The notes under the pieces are model-generated. The model saw only the letters and a list, made by a program, of their open reading frames with translations. It did no database searches and was not told the origin of the DNA. DNA of 64,000 bases, taken from NCBI RefSeq assembly GCF_031085295.1, contig NZ_JAVFWO010000003.1:1-64000 (forward strand), in the 5' to 3' direction. The position numbers and the translations under genes were made by a program. This stretch comes from Microbacterium psychrotolerans (GTDB lineage: Bacteria; Actinomycetota; Actinomycetes; Actinomycetales; Microbacteriaceae). Below, one piece after another: positions 10,133 through 18,186 of this stretch. Numbering within the stretch: position 1 is the stretch's first letter; each line of letters begins with the position of its first letter.

Positions 10133-10765
10133 ATGGGCCGCATGGCGGATGAGGAGCACCAGCCGGCCCTGCGCGGGTCGTACGCGAAGGGCGTCGCCCG
10201 TCGCCAGGAGATCCTCGACCGGGCCATCGAGGTGTTCGCGCGGCGCGGTTCCGACCGCACGAGCCTGCGCGCGATCGCCGAGGAGGTCGGCGTCACGCAC
10301 GCCGCATTGAAGCACTACTTCGGATCGCTCGAAGAGCTGCTCGTCGAGGTGTACCGCGAATCCGAGCGTCGTGGCGACGACGAGCATCCGGCCGACGCCG
10401 ACATGACGCCCGTAGAGATGCTGCGCGGCTGGACCGAGTCGAACCGCGAGGTGCAGGGGCTCGTGCAGCTCTACTCGACCCTCGTGGCCTCGGCGCTCGA
10501 GGAGGGGCATCCGGCCGCACGGGAGTTCGCCACCACCCGCTTCGCGCGCGTCCGGGCCGATCTCGCCGCGCGCGTGCGCCGCAATCAGGCGACCGGACGC
10601 ATCCGGGCCGACGTCGACCCGCTGGCCGTCGCCGCCCTCGTGATCGCGGCATCCGATGGCCTGCAGACCCAGTGGCTGCTCGACGCGGACGCTCCGCAGG
10701 ACGCCGCCCTCAGCCTGCTCGACCAGCTGCTGAGCGGCAGCACAGCAGCCGAGCCGTCGGCTTGA
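10133..10765 (+). CDS. TetR-family transcriptional regulator
   Basis: 210 residues. The N-terminal HTH (about residues 20-66) reads ILDRAIEVFARRGSDRTSLRAIAEEVGVTHAALKHYFGSLEELL, a clear TetR signature. The helical ligand domain follows. ATG at 10133 or 10142 are both possible (MGRMADEE). It is divergent from the TIM-barrel and Gfo/Idh operon with a perfect palindrome between, so it is the probable repressor of that operon and of itself. A sugar or sugar-acid effector would fit but is inferred. Confidence 0.9.
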   Translation: MGRMADEEHQPALRGSYAKGVARRQEILDRAIEVFARRGSDRTSLRAIAEEVGVTHAALKHYFGSLEELLVEVYRESERRGDDEHPADADMTPVEMLRGWTESNREVQGLVQLYSTLVASALEEGHPAAREFATTRFARVRADLAARVRRNQATGRIRADVDPLAVAALVIAASDGLQTQWLLDADAPQDAALSLLDQLLSGSTAAEPSA

Positions 10766-10778
10766 GCAGGACGAGCGC

Positions 10779-11828
10779 ATGCCCCGCAAGAGCACCGGTC
10801 GCCGGTTCGCCGCCGACCTGACCCACGCGGTGTCGAGCCTCTTCCGTCTCGCACCGGCACCTGCGCCGCGGTGGGGGATCGGGCTGCGTGCCGCGATCGC
10901 GATGACGGTCCCGATCGCCGTGATGACGCTGCTCGGCCGCCCCGACCTCGGCTTCCAGGCGGCCACGGGCGCCTTCGTCGCCCTGTACGGCACCCATCTG
11001 CCGGTGCTGGAGCGGCTGCGGGTGGTGCCCTTCGTGGCGGGCGGGCTGCTCGTCGCCGCGACGCTCGGTGCGCTGGCCGGACCGTCGCCGGTCGCGACCA
11101 TCATCGGGCTCGCCATCGTGACCATCGCCGCCGCGGCGGCCATGTTCGGCTTCGCAGTCGGGCCGCCTGGGCCGCTCTTCATCGTGCTCGTCTACGGGCT
11201 GTCGTCGCACATCGTCGCTTCGGGAGCGGATGCCGCGACCTACGTCGCGGCGGTGGCGAGCGGCATCCTGTTCGCCGGCGCGGTGTCGCTGGTCCCCCTC
11301 GTGCTGCCCAGTCGTCGCCGGGTGGCCGCGCGGCCACTCCGCCGGGTTCTCCCTGGGCCAGCATGGCCGGCGAGCCAGCGCGTGCTGCTCGCCCGCGTGG
11401 CGATCGCGACGGTGGTCGGCATCGCGCTCGGCCTGGTGCTCGACCCCGACCGGGCCTACTGGATCGTCGGCGCGGCCATCGCGGTCATCGGTGTGGCCGC
11501 CGACCGCCGTGCGGCGTTCAGCAGGGGACTGCACCGCATGATCGGCACGATCCTGGGTGCGGGCGTGTACCTGCTGCTGGCGCCCCTGCCCGTTCCCGCG
11601 CTGTGGCTCGCGCTGCTGCTGGGAGTGCTGCAGTTCACGATCGAGCTGTTCATCGTGCGCAACTACGCGCTCGCGCTGGTCTTCATCACGCCGCTGGTGC
11701 TGCTGCTCACGGGTGCTGCGACCGGCTCGGTCGACACCGTGGCGGTGGCGACCGAACGCGTGATCGACACCCTGGCGGGCGCCGTACTGGGCGCTGTGAC
11801 GGGAGTGCTCCACGCGCGCGAGGACTGA
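10779..11828 (+). CDS. FUSC-family (aromatic acid exporter-like) integral membrane protein
   Basis: 349 residues with two blocks of hydrophobic helices (about residues 40-175 and 205-345). This is the duplicated layout of FUSC / aromatic-acid-exporter proteins. The N-terminal block starts GIGLRAAIAMTVPIAVMTLLG; the second has RVAIATVVGIALGLVLDPDRAYWIVGAA, the FUSC_2-type repeat. It follows the TetR gene by 13 bases on the same strand, so it may be co-transcribed. The substrate is unknown. It ends convergently with the YidC-like gene. Confidence 0.75.
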   Translation: MPRKSTGRRFAADLTHAVSSLFRLAPAPAPRWGIGLRAAIAMTVPIAVMTLLGRPDLGFQAATGAFVALYGTHLPVLERLRVVPFVAGGLLVAATLGALAGPSPVATIIGLAIVTIAAAAAMFGFAVGPPGPLFIVLVYGLSSHIVASGADAATYVAAVASGILFAGAVSLVPLVLPSRRRVAARPLRRVLPGPAWPASQRVLLARVAIATVVGIALGLVLDPDRAYWIVGAAIAVIGVAADRRAAFSRGLHRMIGTILGAGVYLLLAPLPVPALWLALLLGVLQFTIELFIVRNYALALVFITPLVLLLTGAATGSVDTVAVATERVIDTLAGAVLGAVTGVLHARED

Positions 11829-11866
11829 CGCGGCAGTCGACCTCGACGTCGGCCGGCGCCGCGTCA
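11826..11866. terminator. Possible bidirectional terminator at convergent gene ends
   Basis: TGACGCGGC and GCCGCGTCA are complementary nine-base arms with a 23-base loop. The arms include both stop codons of the convergent FUSC and YidC-like genes. The loop is long and there is no T tract, so the assignment is weak. Confidence 0.35.
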
Positions 11867-12619
11867 GGTCGTCGCGAGCGGGTAGAACCGTCGGAGCACC
11901 AGACGCTGCACCAGCGTCCACGTGACGGTGACGGCGAGATACAGTGCGGCCGCCAAGGGGACGAAGAGCGCGAAGACCGCGGTCGTGAACTGCAGCAGCC
12001 CGGCCACTCGTGCCATGCCCGCGCCCGCCAGTGGCGAATCTGGGCCCGCGGAGCCGTCGACCGAGGGTCGGAACGCCCGGCGGGTGAGCTCGGCGACCAC
12101 GACGATCAGCGCGAGCACCCCTGCGAAGACCCCCCAGGTCGAAGCCGTCGCGCCGCCGGCGGCCACCGCCCCGACGAGACTCGTCCCCAGCGGCACGCCG
12201 AACAGCTGCTCGGCGAGCAGCGCGTTGGCGTGTCCCGCGATCGCGGTGTGAAGGAACAGTGCATAGACGATGGCGACGACGGGTGCCTGCGCGAGCATCG
12301 GCAGGCACCCGGCGAAGGGCGAGGCCTTCTCGTCGGCGTACAGCTTCATCGTCTCGCGCTGCAGACGTTCGCGGTCGCCCTTGTGGCGCCGCTGCAGTTC
12401 CCTGAGCTTCGGGGCGAGGCGGCTGCGCATCTGCTCCGCCTTCGCCTGTGCGACACCGGCGGGCATCAGCGCGGCGCGCACGAGCAGCGTGACGAGGATG
12501 ACGGATGCCGCTGCAGCGGCGGATCCGGCGAGAGGCTCGAGCAGGGCGGAGAGGCCCATGAGGAGGGAATAGGCCGCGTCGAGGATCGCGGCGATGGGCG
12601 GGAATGCGTAGAGGTCCAA
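11864..12619 (-). CDS. YidC/Oxa1-type membrane insertase paralogue
   Basis: 251 residues starting at TTG 12619 (GGAGA five bases upstream; the protein begins DLYAFPPIAAILDAAYSLL). This start suits the family better than the upstream in-frame ATG. The YidC core helices are visible: VTLLVRAALMPAGVAQAKAEQ with its positively charged cytosolic loop (RLAPKLRELQRRHKGDRERLQ), then SPFAGCLPMLAQAPVVAIVYAL and later helices. It lacks the Lys/Arg-rich tail of some actinobacterial YidC proteins. The chromosomal main yidC normally sits near rpmH, so this is likely a second copy. The small membrane gene upstream may be a partner. Confidence 0.8.
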   Translation of the reverse strand: MDLYAFPPIAAILDAAYSLLMGLSALLEPLAGSAAAAASVILVTLLVRAALMPAGVAQAKAEQMRSRLAPKLRELQRRHKGDRERLQRETMKLYADEKASPFAGCLPMLAQAPVVAIVYALFLHTAIAGHANALLAEQLFGVPLGTSLVGAVAAGGATASTWGVFAGVLALIVVVAELTRRAFRPSVDGSAGPDSPLAGAGMARVAGLLQFTTAVFALFVPLAAALYLAVTVTWTLVQRLVLRRFYPLATT

Positions 12620-12704
12620 GATGTCTCCGTTCGTCCGGTGTCGGTTCGTGGCATGCGGCCACGACGGCACCGGCGAGCGGTCCTCGGGAGGACGAGCGAC
12701 GGAG

Positions 12705-13034
12705 CTACGCGGCCAGGGCCGCCGAACCCGGTGCGCGCGGACGAGAGTGTCCCGGGGCGTCGGGGTGGGACGCGGTGAGCCGCGTCGCGTCGGAGATCGC
12801 CCGGCGAGGATGCGGCGCGGTCGTGACCGGCCGAGCGGGCGACAGGAAGACGGCGATCGCGACCGCCAGCAGGGCGAGGGTCGCGACGACGGCGACCGTC
12901 GTCGTGGCCGCGGCGAATGCGAAGGTGCCGGAGCCGGGAGCCCCGATCGCGCCGACGAGCTCGACCATCGGGCGAAGGGCTACGCCGACGGACTCGAAGA
13001 GGACGCGGAGCAGGACACCGATCGACTCGATCAC
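12705..13034 (-). CDS. Small membrane protein (DUF6412-like) beside the YidC paralogue
   Basis: 109 residues from GTG 13034, preceded by a strong GGGAGGAGG ribosome site. It has an N-terminal amphipathic stretch (VIESIGVLLRVLFESVG), one clear transmembrane helix (about residues 37-64, TTTVAVVATLALLAVAIAVF), and an Arg/His/Pro-rich C-terminal tail. I recall a DUF6412 family of this shape next to YidC-type genes in Microbacteriaceae. It lies inside a much longer open frame that is an antisense shadow of the helicase gene. The function is unknown; a membrane-biogenesis link is inferred from the neighbour. Confidence 0.65.
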   Translation of the reverse strand: MIESIGVLLRVLFESVGVALRPMVELVGAIGAPGSGTFAFAAATTTVAVVATLALLAVAIAVFLSPARPVTTAPHPRRAISDATRLTASHPDAPGHSRPRAPGSAALAA

Positions 13035-13118
13035 GCGCACCTCCTCCCGATGCGGCTCACGGTAGCACGCGGGGTTGGCGTGTGCCGGGGTGTCAGGAGC
13101 ATGAGGCAGGGTGGAACC

Positions 13119-15260
13119 GTGACTGCGACGACCACGACCCGCACGGAGGCCCTCGAGGTGCTGCGCGCGCTCGTCGGGCGCGACGATGCCGATTTCCACG
13201 ACGGGCAGTACGAGGCGATCGAGGCGCTCGTCGACGACCGCCGGCGCGCGCTCGTGGTGCAGCGCACCGGGTGGGGCAAGTCGGCGGTCTACTTCGTCGC
13301 GACGCTGCTGCTGCGCCGTCGCGGTGCCGGACCGACGGTGCTCGTCTCTCCGCTCCTCGCGCTGATGCGCGACCAGATCGCAGCGGCCGCGCGAGCCGGT
13401 GTGCGCGCCGTCAAGATCGACTCCACGAACGCGCACGAGTGGGGTGACGTGCTCGGCCGGCTCGACCGAGACGAGGTCGACGTCCTGCTGGTTTCGCCCG
13501 AGCGTCTGAACAATCCGTCCTTCCGCGACGAGCAGCTGCCGCAGCTGGTGGCACGCATCGGACTGCTCGTCGTCGACGAGGCTCACTGCATCAGCGACTG
13601 GGGGCACGACTTCCGGCCCGACTACCGGCGCCTGCGCGACCTGATCGCCCGGATGCCGGCGGGCGTCCCGGTGCTCGCCACCACGGCGACGGCCAACAGC
13701 CGTGTGGTCTCCGATGTCGCCGAGCAGCTGGACGCCGGCAGCACGGCCGGTGGGGGAGGACTCGATCCGTCGGCCGCAGCCGCAGGCGTGCTCACCATCC
13801 GAGGTCCGCTCGCCCGGGCGTCGCTCCGGCTGGGGGTGCTGCGTCTGCGCGACTCGCCGAGCAGGCTGGCCTGGCTCATCAGCCACCTGGGCGACCTTCC
13901 CGGCTCGGGGATCATCTACACGCTGACGGTCGCAGCGGCGAACGACACCGCCCGGCTCCTGCGCGAGCGCGGTTACGACGTGAGGGCCTACACGGGGCAG
14001 ACCGACACCGACGAGCGGGAGGAGTCCGAGGCTCTCCTCAAAGAGAACCGGGTCAAGGCGCTCGTGGCGACCAGCGCGCTCGGCATGGGATTCGACAAGC
14101 CCGACCTCGGTTTCGTGGTGCACCTCGGTGCTCCGTCGTCGCCGGTGTCGTACTACCAGCAGGTCGGCCGCGCCGGTCGTGCCACCGAGTCCGCCGATGT
14201 GCTCCTGCTCCCCGGCACCGAGGACCGCGAGATCTGGCAGTACTTCGCCACGGCGTCGATGCCCGACCGTGAGCGGGCCGAGCGTGTGCTGTCGGCGCTC
14301 GCAGCGGCGGGCGCGCCGATGTCGACGCCCGCGCTGGAGGCGATGGTCGACATCCGCCGCACGCCCCTCGAGCTGCTGCTGAAGGTGCTCGATGTCGACG
14401 GTGCCGTCGCGCGTGTGCGCGGCGGGTGGACCGCGACCGGCGAGCCGTGGACCTACGACGAGGAGCGCTACCGCCGCATCGCCGCCGAGCGCGTCGCGGA
14501 GCAGGAGCACATGGTCGAGTACGAAGAGACCGTGGGCTGCCGCATGGAGTTCCTGCAGCGCTCGCTCGATGACGACACCGCCGTTCCCTGCGGCCGCTGC
14601 GACAACTGCGCGGGCACCTGGTTCCCGACCACGATCGCCGCCGGAGCGACGGATGCCGCGGCCGCAGCTCTCGACCGCGTCGGCGTGCCGATCGAAGCGC
14701 GACGGCAGTGGCCCACCGGAGCCGATCGGCTGGGCGTGCCCGTCAAGGGCCGCATCGCGGTGGACGAGCAGGCCGGCGAGGGCCGCGCGCTCGCACGCCT
14801 CACCGACCTCGGCTGGGGCGGCGTCCTGCGCGACCTCTTCGCCGCCGGCGCCGCGGATTCACCCGTGCCGCCGAACGTGCTCGGCGCGTGCGTGCGCGTC
14901 CTGGCCGACTGGGGCTGGGAGACCCGACCGGTGGCGGTCGTGGCGATGCCGTCGCGCACGAAGCCGCAGCTGGTGGACTCCCTCGCCCGCGGCATCGCCG
15001 AGGTCGGCCGACTGCCGTACCTCGGGTCTCTCGACCTCGTCGACGGCGGACCCACGGGCCAGCCGGGCGGCAACAGCGCATTCCGGCTGGCGGGGGTGTG
15101 GGATCGGTTCTCGGCCGCGGGGCTCGACATCCCCGCAGGCCCCGTTCTCCTGGTCGACGACCGGGTCGACAGCGGCTGGACTCTCACGGTCGCCGCTCGC
15201 GCGCTGCGCCGGGCCGGCGCCGCCGCCGTGCTTCCGTTCGCCCTGGCCCTGCGCGGCTGA
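13119..15260 (+). CDS. RecQ-family DNA helicase with C-terminal phosphoribosyltransferase-like domain
   Basis: 713 residues, starting at GTG 13119 (AGGG seven bases upstream); ATG 13101 has its AGGAG only one base away. Superfamily 2 motifs are present: Walker A RTGWGKSAVYF, DEAH box LLVVDEAHCISDWGHDFRPDYR, SAT-like ATTATAN, motif V LVATSALGMGFDKPDL and motif VI YYQQVGRAGR. A zinc-type cysteine set follows (VGCRMEF, then PCGRCDNC). The last 180 residues end in GPVLLVDDRVDSGWTLTVAA, a PRPP-loop signature of type I phosphoribosyltransferases (ComF-like). A repair or recombination role is expected; the fused domain is of unknown use. Confidence 0.88.
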   Translation: MTATTTTRTEALEVLRALVGRDDADFHDGQYEAIEALVDDRRRALVVQRTGWGKSAVYFVATLLLRRRGAGPTVLVSPLLALMRDQIAAAARAGVRAVKIDSTNAHEWGDVLGRLDRDEVDVLLVSPERLNNPSFRDEQLPQLVARIGLLVVDEAHCISDWGHDFRPDYRRLRDLIARMPAGVPVLATTATANSRVVSDVAEQLDAGSTAGGGGLDPSAAAAGVLTIRGPLARASLRLGVLRLRDSPSRLAWLISHLGDLPGSGIIYTLTVAAANDTARLLRERGYDVRAYTGQTDTDEREESEALLKENRVKALVATSALGMGFDKPDLGFVVHLGAPSSPVSYYQQVGRAGRATESADVLLLPGTEDREIWQYFATASMPDRERAERVLSALAAAGAPMSTPALEAMVDIRRTPLELLLKVLDVDGAVARVRGGWTATGEPWTYDEERYRRIAAERVAEQEHMVEYEETVGCRMEFLQRSLDDDTAVPCGRCDNCAGTWFPTTIAAGATDAAAAALDRVGVPIEARRQWPTGADRLGVPVKGRIAVDEQAGEGRALARLTDLGWGGVLRDLFAAGAADSPVPPNVLGACVRVLADWGWETRPVAVVAMPSRTKPQLVDSLARGIAEVGRLPYLGSLDLVDGGPTGQPGGNSAFRLAGVWDRFSAAGLDIPAGPVLLVDDRVDSGWTLTVAARALRRAGAAAVLPFALALRG

Positions 15261-15399
15261 CACCGGCCCTCGGCCCCCGCGCTTCGCCGACGCCGCCGCG
15301 CCGACCCGGAATGACGGCGTGTGACGCCGCGTGTCGTCGTGTCGCGGTGTGTGTCGTCACAGCGTTCCGCGGGCTCCGCACGCGGGCGAGCATGACCTC

Positions 15400-16260
15400 A
15401 TGCCTTCCCCACTCATCTCGCCGCCAGAGCTCGCCGATCTCATCCGCGGCGGCACCCCGCCGCGGATCCTCGACGTGCGATGGCGTCTCGATCAGCCCGA
15501 GGGCCGACCGGCCTACCTCGACGGGCACCTGCCGGGAGCCGTCTACGTCGACCTCGATCGCGAGCTCGCCCGGCGTGGCGACCCGCGCGAGGGCCGGCAT
15601 CCGCTGCCGCCGCGCGCCCAGCTGGAGGCAGCCGCGCGGCGATGGGGCATCCGCGACGGCGACACGGTCGTGGCGTACGACGACGTCCACTCGGTGGCCG
15701 CGGCGCGCGCCTGGTGGGTGCTGACCCGGTCGGGTCTCACCGACGTGCGCGTGCTCGACGGTGGCCTGCGCGGCTGGCTCGCCGAACGGCTGCCGCTGGA
15801 GACCGGCGACGTCCTGCCGAGGCCGCCGGGTGATGTCGTCCTCGGCGACATCACCCAGGGACTGGCCGACATCGACGGCGTGGAGGAGTGGCCCGACCAC
15901 GGGCTGCTGCTCGACGTACGGGCCCCGGAGCGTTACCGAGGGGATGCCGAGCCGCTCGACCCCGTCGGTGGTCACATCCCGGGCGCCGTGAATCTGCCGA
16001 CGACGGTCCACCTGACAGCGGGCAAGTTCCGCTCGCCCGAGGAGATCCGCGCCGCGTTCGCCGCCGCCGGTGTCACCGACGGAGTTGCGGTGGCCGCCTA
16101 CTGCGGCTCCGGCATCGCGGCGACCCACACGGCCCTCGCGGGTGCTCTGGCGGGCATCGACGTGGTCGTCTACCCCGGCTCGTGGAGCCAGTGGTCGCGC
16201 TCGCGCGGCCGGCTCGCGGCCGTCGGTCCCGCGCCGTCGCTGGATGTGGTGCCGGTATGA
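15400..16260 (+). CDS. Sulfurtransferase with two rhodanese domains
   Basis: 286 residues from ATG 15400. Two tandem rhodanese modules are visible. The N-terminal inactive one has DVRWRLDQPEGRPAYLDGHLPGAVYVDL. The C-terminal one has LLDVRAPERYRGDAEPLDP and GHIPGAVNLP, and carries the active-site Cys in AAYCGSGIAATH (about residue 235). This matches thiosulfate or 3-mercaptopyruvate sulfurtransferases. The stop overlaps the next ATG (ATGA), coupling it to the FMN reductase gene. The sulfur-assimilation neighbourhood supports the call. Confidence 0.88.
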   Translation: MPSPLISPPELADLIRGGTPPRILDVRWRLDQPEGRPAYLDGHLPGAVYVDLDRELARRGDPREGRHPLPPRAQLEAAARRWGIRDGDTVVAYDDVHSVAAARAWWVLTRSGLTDVRVLDGGLRGWLAERLPLETGDVLPRPPGDVVLGDITQGLADIDGVEEWPDHGLLLDVRAPERYRGDAEPLDPVGGHIPGAVNLPTTVHLTAGKFRSPEEIRAAFAAAGVTDGVAVAAYCGSGIAATHTALAGALAGIDVVVYPGSWSQWSRSRGRLAAVGPAPSLDVVPV

Positions 16261-16880
16261 CCGAGCTGCTGAAGGACGCGACGATCACGACCACGACCAC
16301 GATCTCCGACCGCCCGCTGCGCGTGGTCGGGGTCTCCGGCTCCCTGCAGGAGCCCAGCCGCACCACCGCGCTGGTGCGCAGCATCCTGGCATCGGTGGCA
16401 GAGCGCATCCCGGCGCAGGTCGAGCTCGTCGAGATCGCGGCGCTCGGACCGGGCTTCGCGGGTGCGCTCAAGCGCGAGGAGGTCGCGCCCGAGGTCGAGT
16501 CGGCGCTGCAGGCGATCGAATCCGCAGACCTGCTGGTCGTGGCGAGTCCGGTGTACCGGGCCTCGTTCACCGGGCTGTTCAAGCACCTGTTCGACTTCGT
16601 CGGGCAGTACGACCTCGTCGGCACGCCCGTGCTGCTCGCGGCGACCGGCGGCGGCGAACGGCACGCGCTGATCATCGAGCACCAGCTGCGGCCGCTGTTC
16701 GGGTTCTTCCAGGCGCTCACGCTGCCGATCGGCGTGTACGCGTCGACGACCGACTTCGCGAATTACGAGCTCACCTCGCCCGACGTCGCCCGCCGCATCG
16801 TGCAGGCCGTCGATCGCTCGCTCCCTCTCATCGAGCAGGCCGCGCTCGTTCGCCGGTCGGAGTACGTAGCGACCTGGTGA
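16257..16880 (+). CDS. NADPH-dependent FMN reductase (MsuE/SsuE-like)
   Basis: A flavodoxin-like reductase of 207 residues. The FMN phosphate loop is GVSGSLQEPSRTTALVRSIL (about residues 24-43), followed by DLLVVASPVYRASFTGLFKHLFD, characteristic of the NADPH_dep_FMN_red family. MsuE/SsuE proteins supply reduced FMN for sulfonate monooxygenases. The linked rhodanese and cysteine genes fit sulfur scavenging, but no monooxygenase is in the window. Translationally coupled to the rhodanese gene; a hairpin follows its stop. Confidence 0.85.
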   Translation: MTELLKDATITTTTTISDRPLRVVGVSGSLQEPSRTTALVRSILASVAERIPAQVELVEIAALGPGFAGALKREEVAPEVESALQAIESADLLVVASPVYRASFTGLFKHLFDFVGQYDLVGTPVLLAATGGGERHALIIEHQLRPLFGFFQALTLPIGVYASTTDFANYELTSPDVARRIVQAVDRSLPLIEQAALVRRSEYVATW

Positions 16881-16883
16881 CTC

Positions 16884-16922
16884 GGATGCCGCGACCGGCC
16901 GGTGCGCCGGGTCGCGGCATCC
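16884..16922 (+). terminator. Hairpin terminator after the FMN reductase gene
   Basis: A thirteen-base perfect arm pair, GGATGCCGCGACC and its complement, with a 13-base GC-rich loop, starts four bases after the stop. No T tract follows. Confidence 0.6.
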
Positions 16923-16984
16923 GTCATCGGCGTCTCTGCGCCGTGCAACCGAAGGCGTCCTCGACGGCGCCCTCGGTGTGCGTC

Positions 16985-16990
16985 TAGACT
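16985..16990 (+). promoter_or_regulatory. Candidate -10 box (TAGACT) of the cysteine leader transcript
   Basis: The hexamer TAGACT fits the actinobacterial TANNNT -10 pattern. It ends seven bases before the GTG of the leader ORF, so transcription would begin at or next to that GTG, giving a leaderless leader-peptide mRNA. Confidence 0.55.
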
Positions 16991-16997
16991 GGCGCCC

Positions 16998-17033
16998 GTG
17001 TTGACCTGTCGGTGTTGTCGCCCCTGCTGCTGA
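16998..17033 (+). CDS. Cysteine-rich leader peptide (attenuator uORF)
   Basis: An 11-codon ORF reading (GTG)MLTCRCCRPCC, with five cysteines, including two Cys-Cys pairs, and stop TGA at 17031-17033. It lies 77 bases upstream of cystathionine beta-synthase and seems leaderless (TAGACT box 7 bases before). Poly-cysteine uORFs are known in mycobacteria as cysteine-responsive attenuators of sulfur genes. A ribosome stalling at Cys codons when Cys-tRNA is low would change folding of the downstream leader. Too short for normal gene calling. The regulatory role is inferred from composition and position. Confidence 0.75.
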   Translation: MLTCRCCRPCC

Positions 17034-17090
17034 AGCGTTCGCTTCGCGCAGACCTCCGCGACCCCGCCAACCCTCCGCGCTCCCGCGCGG
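17032..17090 (+). promoter_or_regulatory. Leader hairpins between the Cys uORF and cystathionine beta-synthase
   Basis: GAAGCG-TT-CGCTTC (17032-17045) overlaps the uORF stop. CCGCGC-TCCC-GCGCGG (17075-17090) lies just before the ribosome site AGGA (17100-17103) of the GTG at 17110. A ribosome paused on the Cys codons would cover the first stem. C/T-rich CCTCC stretches at 17053 and 17072 could pair with purines near the start. The exact switching fold needs computation. Confidence 0.45.
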
Positions 17091-17109
17091 CAACACTCCA
17101 GGACTCATC

Positions 17110-18186
17110 GTGCGTTACGCCCAGAGCGTGGCCGACCTCGTCGGCAACACCCCCCTCGTCCGCCTGACCCGTGTCACCGACGGCATCGCGGCCACTGTGC
17201 TCGCCAAGGTCGAGTACTTCAATCCCGGCGGCTCCGCCAAAGACCGCATCGCCCGCCGCATCATCGATGCCGCCGAACGCGACGGTCTGCTGGCGCCCGG
17301 CGGAACGATCGTCGAACCCACCAGCGGCAACACCGGCGTGGGCCTCGCGCTCGTGGCGGTACAGCGCGGCTACCGCATGATCTTCGTCGTGCCCGACAAG
17401 TTCGCGGGTCCGAAGGTCGACGTGCTGCGGGCCTACGGCGCCGAGGTCGTGGTGACCGATACGAGCGTGCCGCCGGAGGACCCGCGCTCGTACTACAGCG
17501 TGTCGGATCGGCTCGTCCGCGAGATCCCCGGCGCATTCAAGCCGAACCAGTTCGCGAACCCGAACGGGCCGCTGAGCCACTACGAGACGACCGGGCCGGA
17601 GATCTGGCGCGACACCGACGGACGCGTGACGCATTTCGTCGCCGGCATCGGCACCGGCGGCACCATCACCGGCACGGGCCGGTACCTGCACGAGGTGTCG
17701 GGCGGCACGGTGCGGGTGGTCGGCGCGGACCCCGAGGGCTCGATCTACTCGGGCGGCCCGATCCACGGGTACCTCGTCGAGGGCGTCGGCGAGGACTTCT
17801 GGCCCGACAGCTACGACCCCGCGGTGCCCGACGAGATCCATCGGATCTCGGACGCCGAGACGTTCGAGATGACGCGCCGCCTCGCGCGCGAAGAGGGACT
17901 CCTGGTCGGGGGATCGAGCGGGATGGCGGTCGTCGCCGCGCTGCGCACCGCCCGCGACCTGCCCGCCGACGACGTGGTCGTCGTGCTGCTGCCCGACCAC
18001 GGTCGCGGTTACCTCAACCGGTTCTACGACGACGACTGGATGCGGGACCACGGGTTCGACGTCCCCGTCGCCGAGCACCGTGGCGCCCGCCCGCCCGCCC
18101 ACAGCCGGCGTGAAGCATCGGCCGAACCCGGCGCACCGCGCGGGGACGAGACATCCGGAACCACCGACCAAGGAGCACCCGCATGA
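17110..18186 (+). CDS. Cystathionine beta-synthase (no C-terminal CBS pair)
   Basis: A PLP enzyme of 358 residues that would join serine (or O-acetylserine) and homocysteine to cystathionine in reverse transsulfuration. The PLP lysine is in FNPGGSAKDRIARR (about residue 43), with the substrate loop EPTSGNTGVGLALVA and the phosphate cradle GIGTGGTITGTGRYL. The catalytic core is complete, but no tandem CBS regulatory domains follow, only a Pro/Ala-rich tail. A plain cysteine synthase is the alternative. The overlapping cystathionine gamma-lyase-type gene (ATGA) favours the CBS call. Preceded by the Cys leader peptide. Confidence 0.85.
   Translation: MRYAQSVADLVGNTPLVRLTRVTDGIAATVLAKVEYFNPGGSAKDRIARRIIDAAERDGLLAPGGTIVEPTSGNTGVGLALVAVQRGYRMIFVVPDKFAGPKVDVLRAYGAEVVVTDTSVPPEDPRSYYSVSDRLVREIPGAFKPNQFANPNGPLSHYETTGPEIWRDTDGRVTHFVAGIGTGGTITGTGRYLHEVSGGTVRVVGADPEGSIYSGGPIHGYLVEGVGEDFWPDSYDPAVPDEIHRISDAETFEMTRRLAREEGLLVGGSSGMAVVAALRTARDLPADDVVVVLLPDHGRGYLNRFYDDDWMRDHGFDVPVAEHRGARPPAHSRREASAEPGAPRGDETSGTTDQGAPA

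Noticed and set aside
12705..14510. 601-residue minus-strand frame
   Set aside because: Only the last 109 codons (small membrane protein with its own RBS) are supported; the rest is antisense to the RecQ gene.
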